Below are positions 36,124 to 45,802 of a stretch of 64,000 bases of DNA, in pieces. Positions within the stretch are counted from its first letter, which is position 1; every line of letters begins with the position of its first letter. The notes beneath the pieces are model-generated. The model saw only the letters and a program-made list of their open reading frames with translations. It did no database searches and was not told the origin of the DNA. Source of the DNA: Christiangramia fulva (GTDB lineage: Bacteria > Bacteroidota > Bacteroidia > Flavobacteriales > Flavobacteriaceae); assembly GCF_003024155.1 (NCBI RefSeq), contig NZ_CP028136.1, forward strand, positions 372,001-436,000, written 5' to 3'. Made by a program: the position numbers and the translations under genes.

Positions 36124-36648
36124 CTACCGTCCAAGTTTGAAACCCAGCTGAATGTCTATTAAAACCTGAAAGGAAGATTCGTCATAATCATTAAAGCCAT
36201 AACCTGCTCCGAGATTAAGGTTGAGTTTAAAATTACTATCGTAAATTCGCTGAAGGCCCCAGGCCGGTCCTATAAGACCACTGTAATCATTTCGCAATTC
36301 CATATCTCCAAAAACAGGATTGCCACCGGCAAGAATGCCTACCGCTGCTATATAATTGCCACTATTCTCCGAAATTTTCTTGCCTTTTTCCTCCCTCTTT
36401 TTAAAATTATAATAATATCTGTACTGAGCTTCAAACTGAGGAAAAATTCCAAACTGCGGCTCGTCAAGGTAACTGGCATCATGGTAACCAAACCCGAGAC
36501 CTACAAGACCATCTATGGTGGAGTTATCTCCTACTGAAGCTTCATATTCAGCTGAAGGAATTAAAAAATTAAGGGAAAATTGATTGGAAGTTTGGGAAAA
36601 GGCATTGCATCCGAAAAGGAAAAAGCCGATAAAGAAGATTTTCTTCAT
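36124..36648 (-). CDS. Small outer-membrane beta-barrel protein (tandem copy 2)
   Basis: 174 residues, the same length as its neighbour at 35516-36040, with a signal peptide (MKKIFFIGFFLFGCNAFSQ). The mature protein is Gly/Tyr-rich with strand periodicity and ends VLIDIQLGFKLGR. Homology to the neighbour shows a tandem duplication followed by divergence. It has its own terminator. No family name is recognised. Confidence 0.8.
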   Translation of the reverse strand: MKKIFFIGFFLFGCNAFSQTSNQFSLNFLIPSAEYEASVGDNSTIDGLVGLGFGYHDASYLDEPQFGIFPQFEAQYRYYYNFKKREEKGKKISENSGNYIAAVGILAGGNPVFGDMELRNDYSGLIGPAWGLQRIYDSNFKLNLNLGAGYGFNDYDESSFQVLIDIQLGFKLGR

Positions 36649-36738
36649 AAAATTGGATTAGTTGAAATAAAAAGTCCCAAAACTACTCTTTTATAACCTA
36701 ACTCAAAATTTTATTTTAGACGAAGCTGTTATATTAAA

Positions 36739-36766
36739 AAAGCCGGATTGAATCCGGCCTTTTTAA
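36739..36766 (-). terminator. carA terminator
   Basis: GCCGGA-TTGAA-TCCGGC (36742-36758) flanked by A-run and T-run, so it can stop transcription on either strand. It directly follows the carA stop. Confidence 0.85.
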
Positions 36767-36774
36767 ATTTATAT

Positions 36775-37887
36775 TTAAGCTTTTCCTTTTTGGATTCGCT
36801 CAATGAATTCATCAAACAAATAACTGGCATCATGCGGTCCGGGACTTGCCTCCGGGTGATACTGCACCGAGAAGACATTCTTGCTTTTCATCGCGAGACC
36901 GCCCACGGTTCCGTCGTTAAGGCAGATATGGGTAACTTCTACATCCTGGTGATTTTCGGTTTGTTCTTTATCTACCGAAAACCCGTGGTTTTGCGAGGTG
37001 ATCTCTCCCTTTCCGGTTACAAGATTTTTTACCGGGTGATTAATTCCGCGGTGACCATGATGCATCTTATAGGTTTCTATTCCATTCGCCAGAGCGATGA
37101 TCTGGTGGCCGAGACAGATCCCAAACAAAGGATGATTATTTTCAATGATCTGTTTAGTAACTGAAATAGCGCTTTCCAGAGGTTGCGGATCGCCGGGACC
37201 ATTGGAAAGGAAATACCCGTCAGGATTCCATTCCTTCATTTCCTCATAAGTGGCATCGTAAGGGAAAACCTTTACGTAAGCATCCCGTTTTGCCAGGTTT
37301 CTAAGGATGTTTCTTTTTATTCCAACATCCAAAGCAGCAATGCGGAATTTTGCATTTTCATCACCGTAGAAATAAGGTTCTTTAGCCGAAACTTTTGAAG
37401 CCAGTTCAAGACCCTTCATATTTGGCACTTTTTCAAGCTCTTTCTTCAGGCCGTCAATGTTATCAACATCTGTAGAGATAATGGCGTTCATCGCTCCATT
37501 CTCGCGAATATAGGTGACCAGCGCGCGGGTATCAACATCTGAAATGGCGAAAATGTCGCTTTCATCAAGAAATTCCTGCAAAGTTCTATCGGCTGCGGGG
37601 CGCGACTGCGTATAACTGAAATTCTTACAGATCAGTCCGGCAATTTTGGCTTTATCAGATTCATTTTCGCCCTCATTGGTTCCGTAATTGCCAATATGAG
37701 CATTAGTAGTCACCATAAGCTGCCCAAAATAGGAAGGATCGGTAAAAATTTCCTGATAACCGGTCATCCCGGTATTGAAACAAACCTCCCCAACGGCGCT
37801 GCCATCTTTGTTTCCAACCACTTTTCCGTAGAAAATAGTTCCGTCTTCAAGTAAAATAATTGCTTTTTTTCGAACCTGATATTTCAT
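36775..37887 (-). CDS. carA: Carbamoyl-phosphate synthase small (glutaminase) subunit
   Basis: Hydrolyses glutamine and passes ammonia to CarB for carbamoyl phosphate, used for arginine and pyrimidines. 370 residues: N-terminal CPSase small-subunit domain (to about 150) and a class I glutamine amidotransferase domain with the nucleophile Cys258 in FGICLGHQ and the His/Glu pair in QYHPEASPGP. carB is not next to it. It follows the ribosomal array after the rplQ terminator and ends at its own terminator. Confidence 0.97.
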   Translation of the reverse strand: MKYQVRKKAIILLEDGTIFYGKVVGNKDGSAVGEVCFNTGMTGYQEIFTDPSYFGQLMVTTNAHIGNYGTNEGENESDKAKIAGLICKNFSYTQSRPAADRTLQEFLDESDIFAISDVDTRALVTYIRENGAMNAIISTDVDNIDGLKKELEKVPNMKGLELASKVSAKEPYFYGDENAKFRIAALDVGIKRNILRNLAKRDAYVKVFPYDATYEEMKEWNPDGYFLSNGPGDPQPLESAISVTKQIIENNHPLFGICLGHQIIALANGIETYKMHHGHRGINHPVKNLVTGKGEITSQNHGFSVDKEQTENHQDVEVTHICLNDGTVGGLAMKSKNVFSVQYHPEASPGPHDASYLFDEFIERIQKGKA

Positions 37888-37941
37888 AGTTGTTTTCTTG
37901 TTGCCTTAAAAATTAGTCCAATATATTTATCGAAATGGTAT

Positions 37942-37976
37942 AAAAAAAGGATAAACTCAAAAAGTTTATCCTTTTA
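37942..37976 (-). terminator. Terminator of the ribosomal-protein array (after rplQ)
   Basis: Minus strand AGGATAAACT-TTTTG-AGTTTATCCT followed by TTTTTTTAT: a 10-bp stem and a run of seven T, about 27 bases after the rplQ stop. Confidence 0.9.
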
Positions 37977-38003
37977 AAAATTAGATTATTATAAGAAGCA
38001 TTT

Positions 38004-38564
38004 CTACTCTTCTTTTTTATCATCTTTCTTTTCTTCAGCCTTTTTATCTTCAGCTTTCTCAGCTTTTGGCTCTTCTTTTTTAGGTTTTTCTTCCTTTGGA
38101 GCCGCAGCTTTTTTCTCTTCAGTTGCATTATCTGAAGAAGAAGAAACTTTCTTACCGGCACGACGGGTAGATTTTTTCTTCTTAGGTTTATCTACACCAT
38201 AAGTTTCATTATAATCTACAAGCTCGATCATTGCCATTTCGGCGCTGTCTCCAAGACGGCTTCCTAATTTTATAACGCGGGTATAACCTCCCGGACGGTC
38301 CCCAACTTTAGGAGCAACTTCTCTAAACAATTCGCTTACGGCTTCTTTGCTGCGAAGTTTACTGAAAACGATCCTTCTGTTATGAGTTGTATCTTCTTTA
38401 GATTTGGTTACCAGAGGCTCCACAAAAACTTTTAAAGCTTTGGCCTTTGCAACCGTAGTATTGATACGTTTATGTTCAATTAGGGAACAGGCCATATTCG
38501 CGAGCATTGCCTTGCGATGCGCCGTCTTTCGACCTAAATGATTTATTTTCTTTCCGTGTCTCAT
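38004..38564 (-). CDS. rplQ: 50S ribosomal protein L17 with long charged C-terminal tail
   Basis: Residues 1-about 125 are a normal L17 ([40 protein letters not shown]). About 60 more residues follow, almost entirely Lys, Glu, Ala, Asp and Pro in a low-complexity run. The tail is probably disordered on the ribosome surface. A 101-base gap from rpoA holds a small hairpin (38643-38659, AGTGGT/ACCACT). Last gene of the array, followed by a strong terminator. Confidence 0.97.
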   Translation of the reverse strand: MRHGKKINHLGRKTAHRKAMLANMACSLIEHKRINTTVAKAKALKVFVEPLVTKSKEDTTHNRRIVFSKLRSKEAVSELFREVAPKVGDRPGGYTRVIKLGSRLGDSAEMAMIELVDYNETYGVDKPKKKKSTRRAGKKVSSSSDNATEEKKAAAPKEEKPKKEEPKAEKAEDKKAEEKKDDKKEE

Positions 38565-38665
38565 GACATTTTATATTTCATCATCTTGCTGCAACCCGCT
38601 CTGAGGAGCAAATTATGATGGTTATTTATTTTAAGTTGAAGCAGTGGTTTTATACCACTACCAAA

Positions 38666-39658
38666 CTAGTCTTTATCTAATTTATATTTTGAAAGGTCCA
38701 TCCCAAAGTTCAAACCTTTGTTGCTCACTAATTCTTCCAGCTCGGTAAGAGATTTTTTACCGAAATTTCTGAATTTCATAAGGTCATTCTTATTGTAAGA
38801 AACAAGATCTCCAAGGGTATCAACTTCTGCAGCTTTCAAACAGTTCAAGGCCCTTACTGAAAGATCAAGATCTACCAGCTTGGTTTTAAGAAGCTGTCTC
38901 ATGTGAAGAGATTCTTCATCATAAGTTTCAGTTTGAGCGATCTCATCAGCCTCAAGAGTAATTCTCTCATCAGAGAATAACATGAAGTGATGAATAAGTG
39001 TTTTAGCTGCTTCGGTCAATGCATCTTTTGGATGAATAGAACCGTCACTGATAATTTCAAATACCAGTTTCTCGTAGTCAGTCTTCTGCTCCACACGATA
39101 GTTTTCGATGCTATACTTCACATTTTTAATAGGAGTATAGATAGAATCGGTGAAAATTGTTCCCAAAGGAGCATTGGCTTTCTTGTTTTCTTCCGCCGGA
39201 ACGTAACCTCTACCTTTTTCGATAGTGATCTCCATATTCAGATTCACTTTCTTATCCATATTACAAACCACCTGGTCTGGGTTAAGAATTTGAAATCCTG
39301 AAATGAATTTCTGGAAGTGACCGGCAGTTAACTGTTCCTCTCCTGAAATTGAAATGGTAACCGATTCGTTATCGATCTCATCAATTTGCCTCTTGAACCT
39401 GATCTGTTTCAGGTTAAGAATAATTTCAGTTACGTCTTCAACTACGCCTGAAATGGTAGAAAATTCATGATCTACACCTTCAATACGAACCGAAGTTATC
39501 GCGAAACCTTCCAGAGAAGATAAAAGCACTCGTCTTAAAGCGTTACCAACGGTCAATCCATATCCGGGTTCCAAAGGGCGAAATTCGAATTTCCCCTCGA
39601 AATCGGTAGAATCAATCATTATAACTTTATCGGGCTTCTGAAAATTTAGTATTGCCAT
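38666..39658 (-). CDS. rpoA: DNA-directed RNA polymerase alpha subunit
   Basis: 330 residues from the ATG at 39656-39658 ([12 protein letters not shown]). An open frame 19 codons further upstream runs back across the rpsD stop and is not used. The N-terminal assembly domain has [20 protein letters not shown]. The C-terminal domain (about 255-325, [31 protein letters not shown] helix-hairpin-helix) contacts upstream DNA and activators. 22 bases downstream of rpsD. Confidence 0.97.
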   Translation of the reverse strand: MAILNFQKPDKVIMIDSTDFEGKFEFRPLEPGYGLTVGNALRRVLLSSLEGFAITSVRIEGVDHEFSTISGVVEDVTEIILNLKQIRFKRQIDEIDNESVTISISGEEQLTAGHFQKFISGFQILNPDQVVCNMDKKVNLNMEITIEKGRGYVPAEENKKANAPLGTIFTDSIYTPIKNVKYSIENYRVEQKTDYEKLVFEIISDGSIHPKDALTEAAKTLIHHFMLFSDERITLEADEIAQTETYDEESLHMRQLLKTKLVDLDLSVRALNCLKAAEVDTLGDLVSYNKNDLMKFRNFGKKSLTELEELVSNKGLNFGMDLSKYKLDKD

Positions 39659-39680
39659 ATTTCGACTTCTGTGTGAATTA

Positions 39681-40286
39681 TTATTTCGAATATAATTCGA
39701 CGATGAATTGTTCATTTATATTTTCAGGAATCTGAACTCTTCCTGGTACGGAAACAAATGTTCCTTCTTTCTTTTCTGAATTCCATGAGATCCATTCGTA
39801 AACACTGCTGTTATTTGAAAGTGATTCCTGGATTACAGAAAGTGATTTAGATTTTTCTCTTACTCCAATTACATCTCCTGGTTTAAGGTGATAAGATGGA
39901 ATATTCACAATTTCCCCATTTACGGTAATGTGACGGTGACCCACCAACTGGCGTGCAGCCCTTCTTGAAGGAGCTACTCCCATACGGTAAACCACGTTAT
40001 CTAAACGGCTTTCGCAAAGCTGAAGTAATACCTCACCGGTAATTCCCTGAGAACGGGTAGCTTTTTCGAACATGTTGCGGAACTGACGCTCAAGAATACC
40101 ATAGGTGTACTTGGCTTTTTGCTTTTCCATCAACTGGATTGCATATTCCGATTTTTTTCCGCGACGACGGTTATTCCCGTGCTGTCCCGGAGGGTAATTT
40201 CTTTTTTCAAAAGATTTGTCATCACCAAAGATAGGCTCACCAAACTTACGTGCTATCTTGGTTTTTGGACCAGTATATCTTGCCAT
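39681..40286 (-). CDS. rpsD: 30S ribosomal protein S4
   Basis: 201 residues. Primary 16S-binding protein that nucleates the 5' domain. It lacks the N-terminal zinc Cys cluster (start [18 protein letters not shown]) and has the S4 domain [33 protein letters not shown]. In enteric bacteria S4 represses the alpha operon. An 82-base gap separates it from rpsK, longer than most gaps in the array. Confidence 0.97.
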   Translation of the reverse strand: MARYTGPKTKIARKFGEPIFGDDKSFEKRNYPPGQHGNNRRRGKKSEYAIQLMEKQKAKYTYGILERQFRNMFEKATRSQGITGEVLLQLCESRLDNVVYRMGVAPSRRAARQLVGHRHITVNGEIVNIPSYHLKPGDVIGVREKSKSLSVIQESLSNNSSVYEWISWNSEKKEGTFVSVPGRVQIPENINEQFIVELYSK

Positions 40287-40368
40287 TACTATAGTTGTTT
40301 TGAAAAGGGATTATGAATTAAGGCATTCGTCCTTCGATAATCTAATTCCTCTTCTAATTATAAAATTA

Positions 40369-40770
40369 TTAAACGCGACGTCTTTTTGGTGGACGACAAC
40401 CATTGTGCGGAAGCGGAGTGATATCGATGATCTCGGTTACCTCAATCCCATTATTGTGGATTGAACGTATCGCTGATTCTCTACCATTTCCAGGACCTTT
40501 CACATACACTTTTACTTTACGCAAACCAGCCTCATGAGCTGTTTTTGAAGCATCTTCAGCGGCAAGCTGTGCAGCGTAAGGAGTGTTTTTCTTTGATCCT
40601 TTAAAACCCATCTTCCCTGCAGAAGACCATGCCACTACATCACCTTTCTTATTGGTAAGGGAAATGATGATATTGTTGAAAGAAGCAGCGATATGAGCTT
40701 CCCCGTTAGATTCAACGGTTACTTTACGCTTTTTCTGAGTTTTAGCTTTTGGATTTGCTTTCTTTGCCAT
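40369..40770 (-). CDS. rpsK: 30S ribosomal protein S11
   Basis: 133 residues, part of the 30S platform near the E site. Typical ending [11 protein letters not shown] and the core [32 protein letters not shown] basic Lys-rich N-terminus ([20 protein letters not shown]). 8 bases after rpsM. Confidence 0.97.
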   Translation of the reverse strand: MAKKANPKAKTQKKRKVTVESNGEAHIAASFNNIIISLTNKKGDVVAWSSAGKMGFKGSKKNTPYAAQLAAEDASKTAHEAGLRKVKVYVKGPGNGRESAIRSIHNNGIEVTEIIDITPLPHNGCRPPKRRRV

Positions 40771-40778
40771 ACTACTTA

Positions 40779-41153
40779 CTATTTAGTTGCTTTTTTCTTG
40801 TTAGCAACTGTTTTTCTTCTTCCTTTTCTGGTTCTGGAGTTGTTCTTGGTATGCTGACCTCTCAAAGGCAATCCGGCTCTGTGGCGAATTCCTCTGTAGC
40901 AGCCGATATCCATCAAACGCTTAATACTCATTTGAACCTCGGTACGTAATTCTCCTTCGATTGTATATTGGCCAACGGCTTCACGAATTCGTCCGATTTC
41001 ATCATCGTCCCAATCTGAAACTTTTTTACTCTCATCCACTTTAGCCTGAGCAAGTATCTCCTGAGCCCTGCTTTTGCCAATTCCGAAGATATAGGTCAAT
41101 GCTATAACTCCTCGCTTTTGTTTAGGTATATCTACCCCTGCAATTCTTGCCAT
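40779..41153 (-). CDS. rpsM: 30S ribosomal protein S13
   Basis: 124 residues, in the head of the 30S subunit, contacting the 50S through intersubunit bridges. [21 protein letters not shown] start, [17 protein letters not shown](H/R)T core and basic tail [15 protein letters not shown]. Two bases separate it from rpmJ. Confidence 0.97.
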   Translation of the reverse strand: MARIAGVDIPKQKRGVIALTYIFGIGKSRAQEILAQAKVDESKKVSDWDDDEIGRIREAVGQYTIEGELRTEVQMSIKRLMDIGCYRGIRHRAGLPLRGQHTKNNSRTRKGRRKTVANKKKATK

Positions 41154-41155
41154 AA

Positions 41156-41272
41156 TTAGCCTTGTCTTTGTTTAAATCTAGGATTCTTTTTGTTAATCAC
41201 GTAAAGGCGCCCTTTCCTGCGTACAATCTTGCAGTCGGCACTTCTCTTTTTTATTGATGCTCTAACTTTCAT
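41156..41272 (-). CDS. rpmJ: 50S ribosomal protein L36 (zinc-free form)
   Basis: A short gene of 38 codons plus stop, ATG at 41270-41272. It encodes [20 protein letters not shown] and ends [12 protein letters not shown], clear L36. Of the four zinc ligands in the usual C-x-x-C..C..H set only Cys14 remains, so it is the zinc-independent (C-minus) form. It follows a 115-base gap after infA that holds a promoter box and a hairpin, and appears to begin a subtranscript rpmJ-rpsM-rpsK-rpsD-rpoA-rplQ. Confidence 0.95.
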   Translation of the reverse strand: MKVRASIKKRSADCKIVRRKGRLYVINKKNPRFKQRQG

Positions 41273-41287
41273 CGTATCTTTTTTTGA

Positions 41288-41319
41288 TTCACAGGCAGAG
41301 TCTTATCTCATTCTGTGAA
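41288..41319 (-). other. Hairpin in the rpmJ leader (alpha-operon leader candidate)
   Basis: Minus strand TTCACAG (41313-41319) pairs with CTGTGAA (41288-41294) across an 18-base loop, about 15 bases before the rpmJ ATG. It sits in the 5' leader expected from the -7 box at 41348-41355. In enteric bacteria S4 represses this operon through a structured leader; similar control here is only a possibility. Confidence 0.45.
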
Positions 41320-41347
41320 GTTAAGCTGTCATAAATTTTTCAGAGTG

Positions 41348-41355
41348 CAAAAGTA
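41348..41355 (-). promoter_or_regulatory. Internal promoter -7 box before rpmJ
   Basis: Minus strand TACTTTTG followed by CAC, a full TAnnTTTG match, in the 115-base infA-rpmJ gap. It would start a transcript near 41341 with a leader of about 70 bases. No clear -33 TTG. Confidence 0.55.
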
Positions 41356-41387
41356 TAAAAAATTTATAAAAGCCTGAAAATTACTTT

Positions 41388-41603
41388 TTAGTATCTGTAA
41401 GTTATTCGAGCCTTCGATAAATCGTAAGGACTCATTTCCAGTTTCACCTTATCTCCAGGAAGCAATTTGATGTAGTGCATCCTCATTTTTCCGGAGATAT
41501 GGGCGGTCACCACGTGACCATTCTCCAATTCCACACGAAACATCGCATTTGACAATGCTTCGATGATCGTTCCGTCCTGTTCAATTGGTGGTTGTTTTGC
41601 CAT
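41388..41603 (-). CDS. infA: Translation initiation factor IF-1
   Basis: 71-residue OB-fold protein that binds the 30S A site during initiation. [20 protein letters not shown] start, [20 protein letters not shown] core and [10 protein letters not shown] end. Two bases after secY, as in other Bacteroidota, with no adk or map between. Confidence 0.97.
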   Translation of the reverse strand: MAKQPPIEQDGTIIEALSNAMFRVELENGHVVTAHISGKMRMHYIKLLPGDKVKLEMSPYDLSKARITYRY

Positions 41604-41605
41604 AA

Positions 41606-42943
41606 TTAAGCTACTGCTTTTCTATTTTTACCTGTTTTCATTAATCCGTCATAGTGCCTGTTCAGCAAATAAGAATTCACCTGCTGCATGGTATCTATAA
41701 CTACTCCAACCAAAATCAAAAGCGAGGTACCTCCAAAGAATAGCGCCCATCCCTGTTGCACACCCAACAGCTGCACTATAATTGCCGGCATTACAGCAAT
41801 AAGTGCGAGGAAAATAGATCCCGGAAGCGTAATCTGAGACATTATGCGGTCTAAATATTCACCGGTTTCGGTACCCGGACGAATCCCGGGAATAAACCCA
41901 CCACTGCGTTTTAGATCGTCAGCCATTTTATTAGTCGGAACTGTGATCGCGGTATAGAAATAGGTAAATACTATGATCAATAAGGCGAACACAAGGTTAT
42001 ACCAAAATCCGAAAACGTTTCTAAATGCCGCGGTAACTCCCTGTGCGGTATCAGAATCTGACAAACCAGCCAGAGCTACGGGAATGAACATGATCGCCTG
42101 AGCGAAAATGATAGGCATTACCCCAGAAGCATTCAGTTTAAGCGGAATATATTGTCTTGAACCGAAAACATTCTTTTCATAACCTCCAGAAGCCGTTCTA
42201 CGAGCATACTGTACGGGAATCTGACGAACAGCCATAACGAGCATGATCGCAGCCATGATAATTGCAAACCAGATCACCAATTCGATCAAAATCATAATCA
42301 AACCTCCATTCGATTCGAAAACTCTGGAAGCAAACTCCTGTACAAATGCAAGAGGCAGCCTGGCCATGATTCCAACCATGATCAGAAGAGAGATCCCGTT
42401 ACCAATACCTTTATCGGTAATCTTTTCACCCAGCCACATTGCGAATACCGTTCCGGTAGAAAGAATGATCACTGAGGAAACGATAAACGTGATGTTATCC
42501 CCCAATAAAAATGCCTGTGATGGCAAGGTAGCGAACAGGTTATAGATATAACCAGGTCCCTGAACAAGTGTAATCGCGATGGTTAACCAGCGCGTAATTT
42601 GATTGATCTTTTTTCGGCCGCTCTCTCCCTCTTTTTGCAGTTTTTGAAGATAAGGAATTGCAATTCCCATCAATTGCACTACAATCGAAGCAGAGATATA
42701 AGGCATAATCCCAAGTGCAAATACTGAAGCCCTTGAAAAAGCACCACCGGTAAAAGCATTAAGAAGTCCTAAAAGACCATTATCGGTTTGATTAGCCAGG
42801 TTTTCCAATTGAGCCGCATCAACACCAGGTAAAACTACCTGCGCACCGAAACGATATACCAAAAGTAAACCGAGGGTAACCAAGATACGGTTTCTCAGTT
42901 CCTCGATTTTCCAAATATTTTTGATCGTATTGATGAATTTCAT
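41606..42943 (-). CDS. secY: Preprotein translocase subunit SecY
   Basis: The channel subunit of the Sec translocon, 445 residues with ten membrane helices. Visible landmarks are the plug region after helix 1 ([19 protein letters not shown]), [20 protein letters not shown] in helix 2, the IPVQYARR cytoplasmic loop and [13 protein letters not shown] before helix 9. It sits between rplO and infA. Confidence 0.97.
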   Translation of the reverse strand: MKFINTIKNIWKIEELRNRILVTLGLLLVYRFGAQVVLPGVDAAQLENLANQTDNGLLGLLNAFTGGAFSRASVFALGIMPYISASIVVQLMGIAIPYLQKLQKEGESGRKKINQITRWLTIAITLVQGPGYIYNLFATLPSQAFLLGDNITFIVSSVIILSTGTVFAMWLGEKITDKGIGNGISLLIMVGIMARLPLAFVQEFASRVFESNGGLIMILIELVIWFAIIMAAIMLVMAVRQIPVQYARRTASGGYEKNVFGSRQYIPLKLNASGVMPIIFAQAIMFIPVALAGLSDSDTAQGVTAAFRNVFGFWYNLVFALLIIVFTYFYTAITVPTNKMADDLKRSGGFIPGIRPGTETGEYLDRIMSQITLPGSIFLALIAVMPAIIVQLLGVQQGWALFFGGTSLLILVGVVIDTMQQVNSYLLNRHYDGLMKTGKNRKAVA

Positions 42944-42954
42944 TTGATTATCTA

Positions 42955-43407
42955 TTATAAAGTAACAACTTCACCACCGGCAGCTTCAATAGCTTCTTTT
43001 GCTGAGGCCGTAAATTTATGAACAGATACTTTCAATTTTGCTTTCAATTCACCTCTACCTAATATCTTAACAAGTTCGTTTCTTCCAGCCAGACCATTAG
43101 CTACAAGAACATCCATATCAACCGTATCTTTGATCCTGCCGCTATCTACCAGAGATTGCAGTGTATCAAGATTGATTCCCTGATATTCTTTGCGGTTTCT
43201 ATTGTTGAATCCGAATTTTGGAACACGTCTCTGAAGTGGCATTTGTCCACCTTCAAAACCGATCTTCTTGCTGTAACCAGATCGTGACTTGGCACCTTTG
43301 TGACCACGAGTGGCAGTTCCTCCTTTACCGGAACCTTCACCGCGACCAACACGCTTACCATCTTTCTTAACTGAACCTTTTGCAGGTTTTAAGTTACTTA
43401 AATCCAT
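42955..43407 (-). CDS. rplO: 50S ribosomal protein L15
   Basis: 150 residues. The Gly/Lys/Arg-rich N-terminal extension (KRVGRGEGSGKGGTATRGHK) reaches into the 50S core and binds 23S rRNA; FEGGQMPLQRRVPKFGF follows. 11 bases before secY, the ordinary order. Confidence 0.97.
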   Translation of the reverse strand: MDLSNLKPAKGSVKKDGKRVGRGEGSGKGGTATRGHKGAKSRSGYSKKIGFEGGQMPLQRRVPKFGFNNRNRKEYQGINLDTLQSLVDSGRIKDTVDMDVLVANGLAGRNELVKILGRGELKAKLKVSVHKFTASAKEAIEAAGGEVVTL

Positions 43408-43417
43408 GAGAGACTTA

Positions 43418-43600
43418 TTATTTTGCTTCTTCTACAGAAACTAAGTGTTTAACTTTATTTACCATACCAAGGATGTTTGGCGTATCTTCATGCTCAACCG
43501 TCTGCCCCATTCTTCTAAGTCCAAGAGACTCAAGAATAAGTTTTTGATTCTTAGTGCGGTTGATGGCACTCTTTACTTTTGTGACTTTAATCTTTCCCAT
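43418..43600 (-). CDS. rpmD: 50S ribosomal protein L30
   Basis: 60 residues, full length for L30 ([36 protein letters not shown]). A small 50S protein dispensable in some lineages; its presence between rpsE and rplO follows the standard spc order. Confidence 0.96.
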   Translation of the reverse strand: MGKIKVTKVKSAINRTKNQKLILESLGLRRMGQTVEHEDTPNILGMVNKVKHLVSVEEAK

Positions 43601-43612
43601 CTTTTCCTTGAT

Positions 43613-44137
43613 TTATCCTTTAAAAACCTTTTCTAACGAAACGCCTCGTTGTTTTGCAACAGTTTCAGCACTTCTTAATTGTAATAAGGCATCAAAAGTA
43701 GCTTTCACCACATTGTGAGGGTTTGAAGATCCCTGGTTCTTTGAAAGTACGTCATGCACTCCAACCGATTCCAGTACCGCACGAATTGCTCCACCTGCGA
43801 TAATTCCGGTACCGGTAGCTGCAGGCATCAAAAGCACTCTTGCACCTCCGTACTTACCTTTTTGCTCGTGTGGCAAAGTTCCTTTATTTAAAGGAATGCG
43901 TACCAGATTTTTCTTGGCATCTTCAACGGCTTTAGAAATAGCATCGGCAACTTCCTTAGATTTACCAAGTCCCTGGCCTACAACACCATTTTCATCTCCC
44001 ACAACCACAATTGCAGAAAAGCCGAATGCTCTACCTCCTTTTGTAACCTTAGTAACACGTTGTACTCCTACCAAACGGTCTTTAAGTTCAAGACCTCCTG
44101 GCTTTACATGTTCTACGTTTTTATAATCTTGATACAT
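43613..44137 (-). CDS. rpsE: 30S ribosomal protein S5
   Basis: 174 residues, at the mRNA entry channel, with roles in decoding accuracy. The dsRNA-binding-like N-terminal domain ([22 protein letters not shown]) and the C-terminal domain ([19 protein letters not shown]) are intact. Starts 4 bases after rplR. Confidence 0.97.
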   Translation of the reverse strand: MYQDYKNVEHVKPGGLELKDRLVGVQRVTKVTKGGRAFGFSAIVVVGDENGVVGQGLGKSKEVADAISKAVEDAKKNLVRIPLNKGTLPHEQKGKYGGARVLLMPAATGTGIIAGGAIRAVLESVGVHDVLSKNQGSSNPHNVVKATFDALLQLRSAETVAKQRGVSLEKVFKG

Positions 44138-44141
44138 ATTT

Positions 44142-44498
44142 TTAGAATTTTAGTCCTCCTTCGCGAGCACCTTCTGCTAATGATTTAACTCTACCGTGAT
44201 ACAGGTAACCACCTCTGTCGAAAGAAATAGTATCTATTCCGGCTTTTTTGGCCTTTTCAGCGATGGCTTTTCCAACCAGCTGAGCCTGCTCCTGTTTATT
44301 AGAAGCTTCAGAAGCGATTCCCTTATCTCTTGAAGAAGCTGATGCGAGGGTTTTACCTTCTACGTCGTCGATGATCTGAGCATAAATTTCTTTATTACTT
44401 CTAAAAACAGATAATCTAGGACGGCTTACAGTTCCCGCTATCCCTTTACGGATACGTTTTCTGATTTTATTTCTTCTATCTTGTTTTGACACTGCCAT
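44142..44498 (-). CDS. rplR: 50S ribosomal protein L18
   Basis: 118 residues, binds 5S rRNA in the central protuberance. Basic N-terminus ([16 protein letters not shown]) followed by [20 protein letters not shown] and [20 protein letters not shown]. Normal size and position. Confidence 0.97.
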   Translation of the reverse strand: MAVSKQDRRNKIRKRIRKGIAGTVSRPRLSVFRSNKEIYAQIIDDVEGKTLASASSRDKGIASEASNKQEQAQLVGKAIAEKAKKAGIDTISFDRGGYLYHGRVKSLAEGAREGGLKF

Positions 44499-44509
44499 AA
44501 CTAAATTTA

Positions 44510-45052
44510 TTAAGCTGATTTACCTGCTTTTCTTCTCAATTGCTCTCCGACAAACTTGATACCTTTTCCTTTGTAAGGCTCAGGTTTTCTAAATGAACGG
44601 ATCTTAGCGGCAACCTGTCCCACAAGTTGCTTATCATAAGAAGTAAGTTTCACAACTGGATTCCTTCCTTTTTCAGAAATAGTCTCCACCTTAATTTCGG
44701 GAGCCAAATCTATCACAATATTATGAGAATAACCAACGGCGAGCTCCAACCTGTTTCCCTGGTTGCTGGCTCTATAACCAACTCCCACAAGTTCAAGTTG
44801 TTTACTGAAACCTTTGGTAACACCTTCAATCATATTGTTCACCAACGCACGGTAAAGACCATGCTTTGATTTTTGATCACTTTTCTCTGAAGATCTTTCA
44901 AAAGAAATTACATTATCTTCGATACTCACATCGATATCGGTAATCTCCTGCTTAAGTTCTCCCAATTTTCCTTTTACCGTTACAACTCCATCTGTGTAAT
45001 CAACGTTTACACCTTCGGGAATTGTAATTGGGTTTTTACCTATTCTTGACAT
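44510..45052 (-). CDS. rplF: 50S ribosomal protein L6
   Basis: 180 residues, two similar domains near the factor-binding site of the 50[16 protein letters not shown] start and the C-terminal [19 protein letters not shown] signature (read in part). 19 bases after rpsH. Confidence 0.97.
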   Translation of the reverse strand: MSRIGKNPITIPEGVNVDYTDGVVTVKGKLGELKQEITDIDVSIEDNVISFERSSEKSDQKSKHGLYRALVNNMIEGVTKGFSKQLELVGVGYRASNQGNRLELAVGYSHNIVIDLAPEIKVETISEKGRNPVVKLTSYDKQLVGQVAAKIRSFRKPEPYKGKGIKFVGEQLRRKAGKSA

Positions 45053-45071
45053 TTCTTTAGTCTTTTAAGTA

Positions 45072-45470
45072 TTAGTATACGTAGCAAAGTACTTCTCCAC
45101 CAACATTATCAGCTTTCGCCTGCTTCCCGGTCATCACACCGTGAGAAGTTGAAACGATCGCCACACCAAGACCATTAAGGACTCTTGGAATATCATGGGC
45201 ACCAGCATATTTACGTAAACCAGGTTTACTTATTCTCTGAATTTTCTTGATTACAGGCTCTTTAGTGATTTTATCATATTTAAGAGCGATTTTGATAGTT
45301 CCCTGAGCGGTACTGTCATCAAATTTGTAACTAAGAATATATCCCTGATCAAACAAAATTTTTGTGATCTCTTTCTTAACATTGGAAGCAGGAATTTCAA
45401 CCACTCTGTGATTAGCAGCATTGGCGTTCCTGATTCTTGTTAGGTAATCTGCAATAGGATCTGTATTCAT
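45072..45470 (-). CDS. rpsH: 30S ribosomal protein S8
   Basis: 132 residues, binds helix 21 of 16S rRNA and organises the central domain. MNTDPIADYLTRIRNANAA start; the C-terminal VSTSHGVMTGKQA motif is the RNA-binding part. In E. coli S8 represses the spc operon by binding a mimic of its rRNA site. A hairpin lies in the 60-base gap just upstream (45486-45515). Confidence 0.97.
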   Translation of the reverse strand: MNTDPIADYLTRIRNANAANHRVVEIPASNVKKEITKILFDQGYILSYKFDDSTAQGTIKIALKYDKITKEPVIKKIQRISKPGLRKYAGAHDIPRVLNGLGVAIVSTSHGVMTGKQAKADNVGGEVLCYVY

Positions 45471-45485
45471 TTATATTTATTTGCG

Positions 45486-45515
45486 GGGGTGGTTTTCAGT
45501 ATTTCTGAACCTGCC
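45486..45515 (-). other. Hairpin just upstream of rpsH
   Basis: In the 60-base rpsN-rpsH gap the minus strand can fold GGTTCAG-AAATA-CTGAAAACC with a two-base bulge, extended by G/C pairs after an internal loop. A bulged helix directly before the S8 gene is a candidate binding site for S8 feedback; no experimental or comparative support is available here. Confidence 0.4.
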
Positions 45516-45530
45516 TCCAATTAATAATTA

Positions 45531-45800
45531 TTACCAGCTTGCTTTTTTAACACCTGGAATTAGCCCCTGATTGGCCATCTCTCTGAACATAACTCGGGAA
45601 AGACCAAATTGTCTCATATAACCTTTTGGTCTTCCAGTTAGTTTACAACGATTGTGCAAACGTACAGGAGAAGAATTTTTTGGCAATTTTTGTAGTGCTT
45701 CCCAATCGCCGGCTTCTTTAAGCTCCTTGCGTTTTTGAGCATACTTTTTTACCAGTTTTTGTCTCTTAACCTCACGGGCTTTCATTGATTCTTTAGCCAT
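45531..45800 (-). CDS. rpsN: 30S ribosomal protein S14 (zinc-free, 89-residue form)
   Basis: 89 residues with no C-x-x-C zinc pair, i.e. the longer zinc-independent type. [20 protein letters not shown] start and the conserved [20 protein letters not shown] with a KKASW end. Two bases after rplE. Confidence 0.97.
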   Translation of the reverse strand: MAKESMKAREVKRQKLVKKYAQKRKELKEAGDWEALQKLPKNSSPVRLHNRCKLTGRPKGYMRQFGLSRVMFREMANQGLIPGVKKASW

Positions 45801-45802
45801 AA

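Noticed and set aside
37913..38161. An 82-codon Lys/Leu-rich open frame overlapping the rplQ end
   Set aside because: It is another frame of the low-complexity rplQ tail and the terminator after it; it resembles no protein.
40287..40368. Possible S4-binding leader in the 82-base rpsK-rpsD gap
   Set aside because: Only a 4-bp stem (AAGG/CCTT) and no promoter box; weaker than the rpmJ leader.
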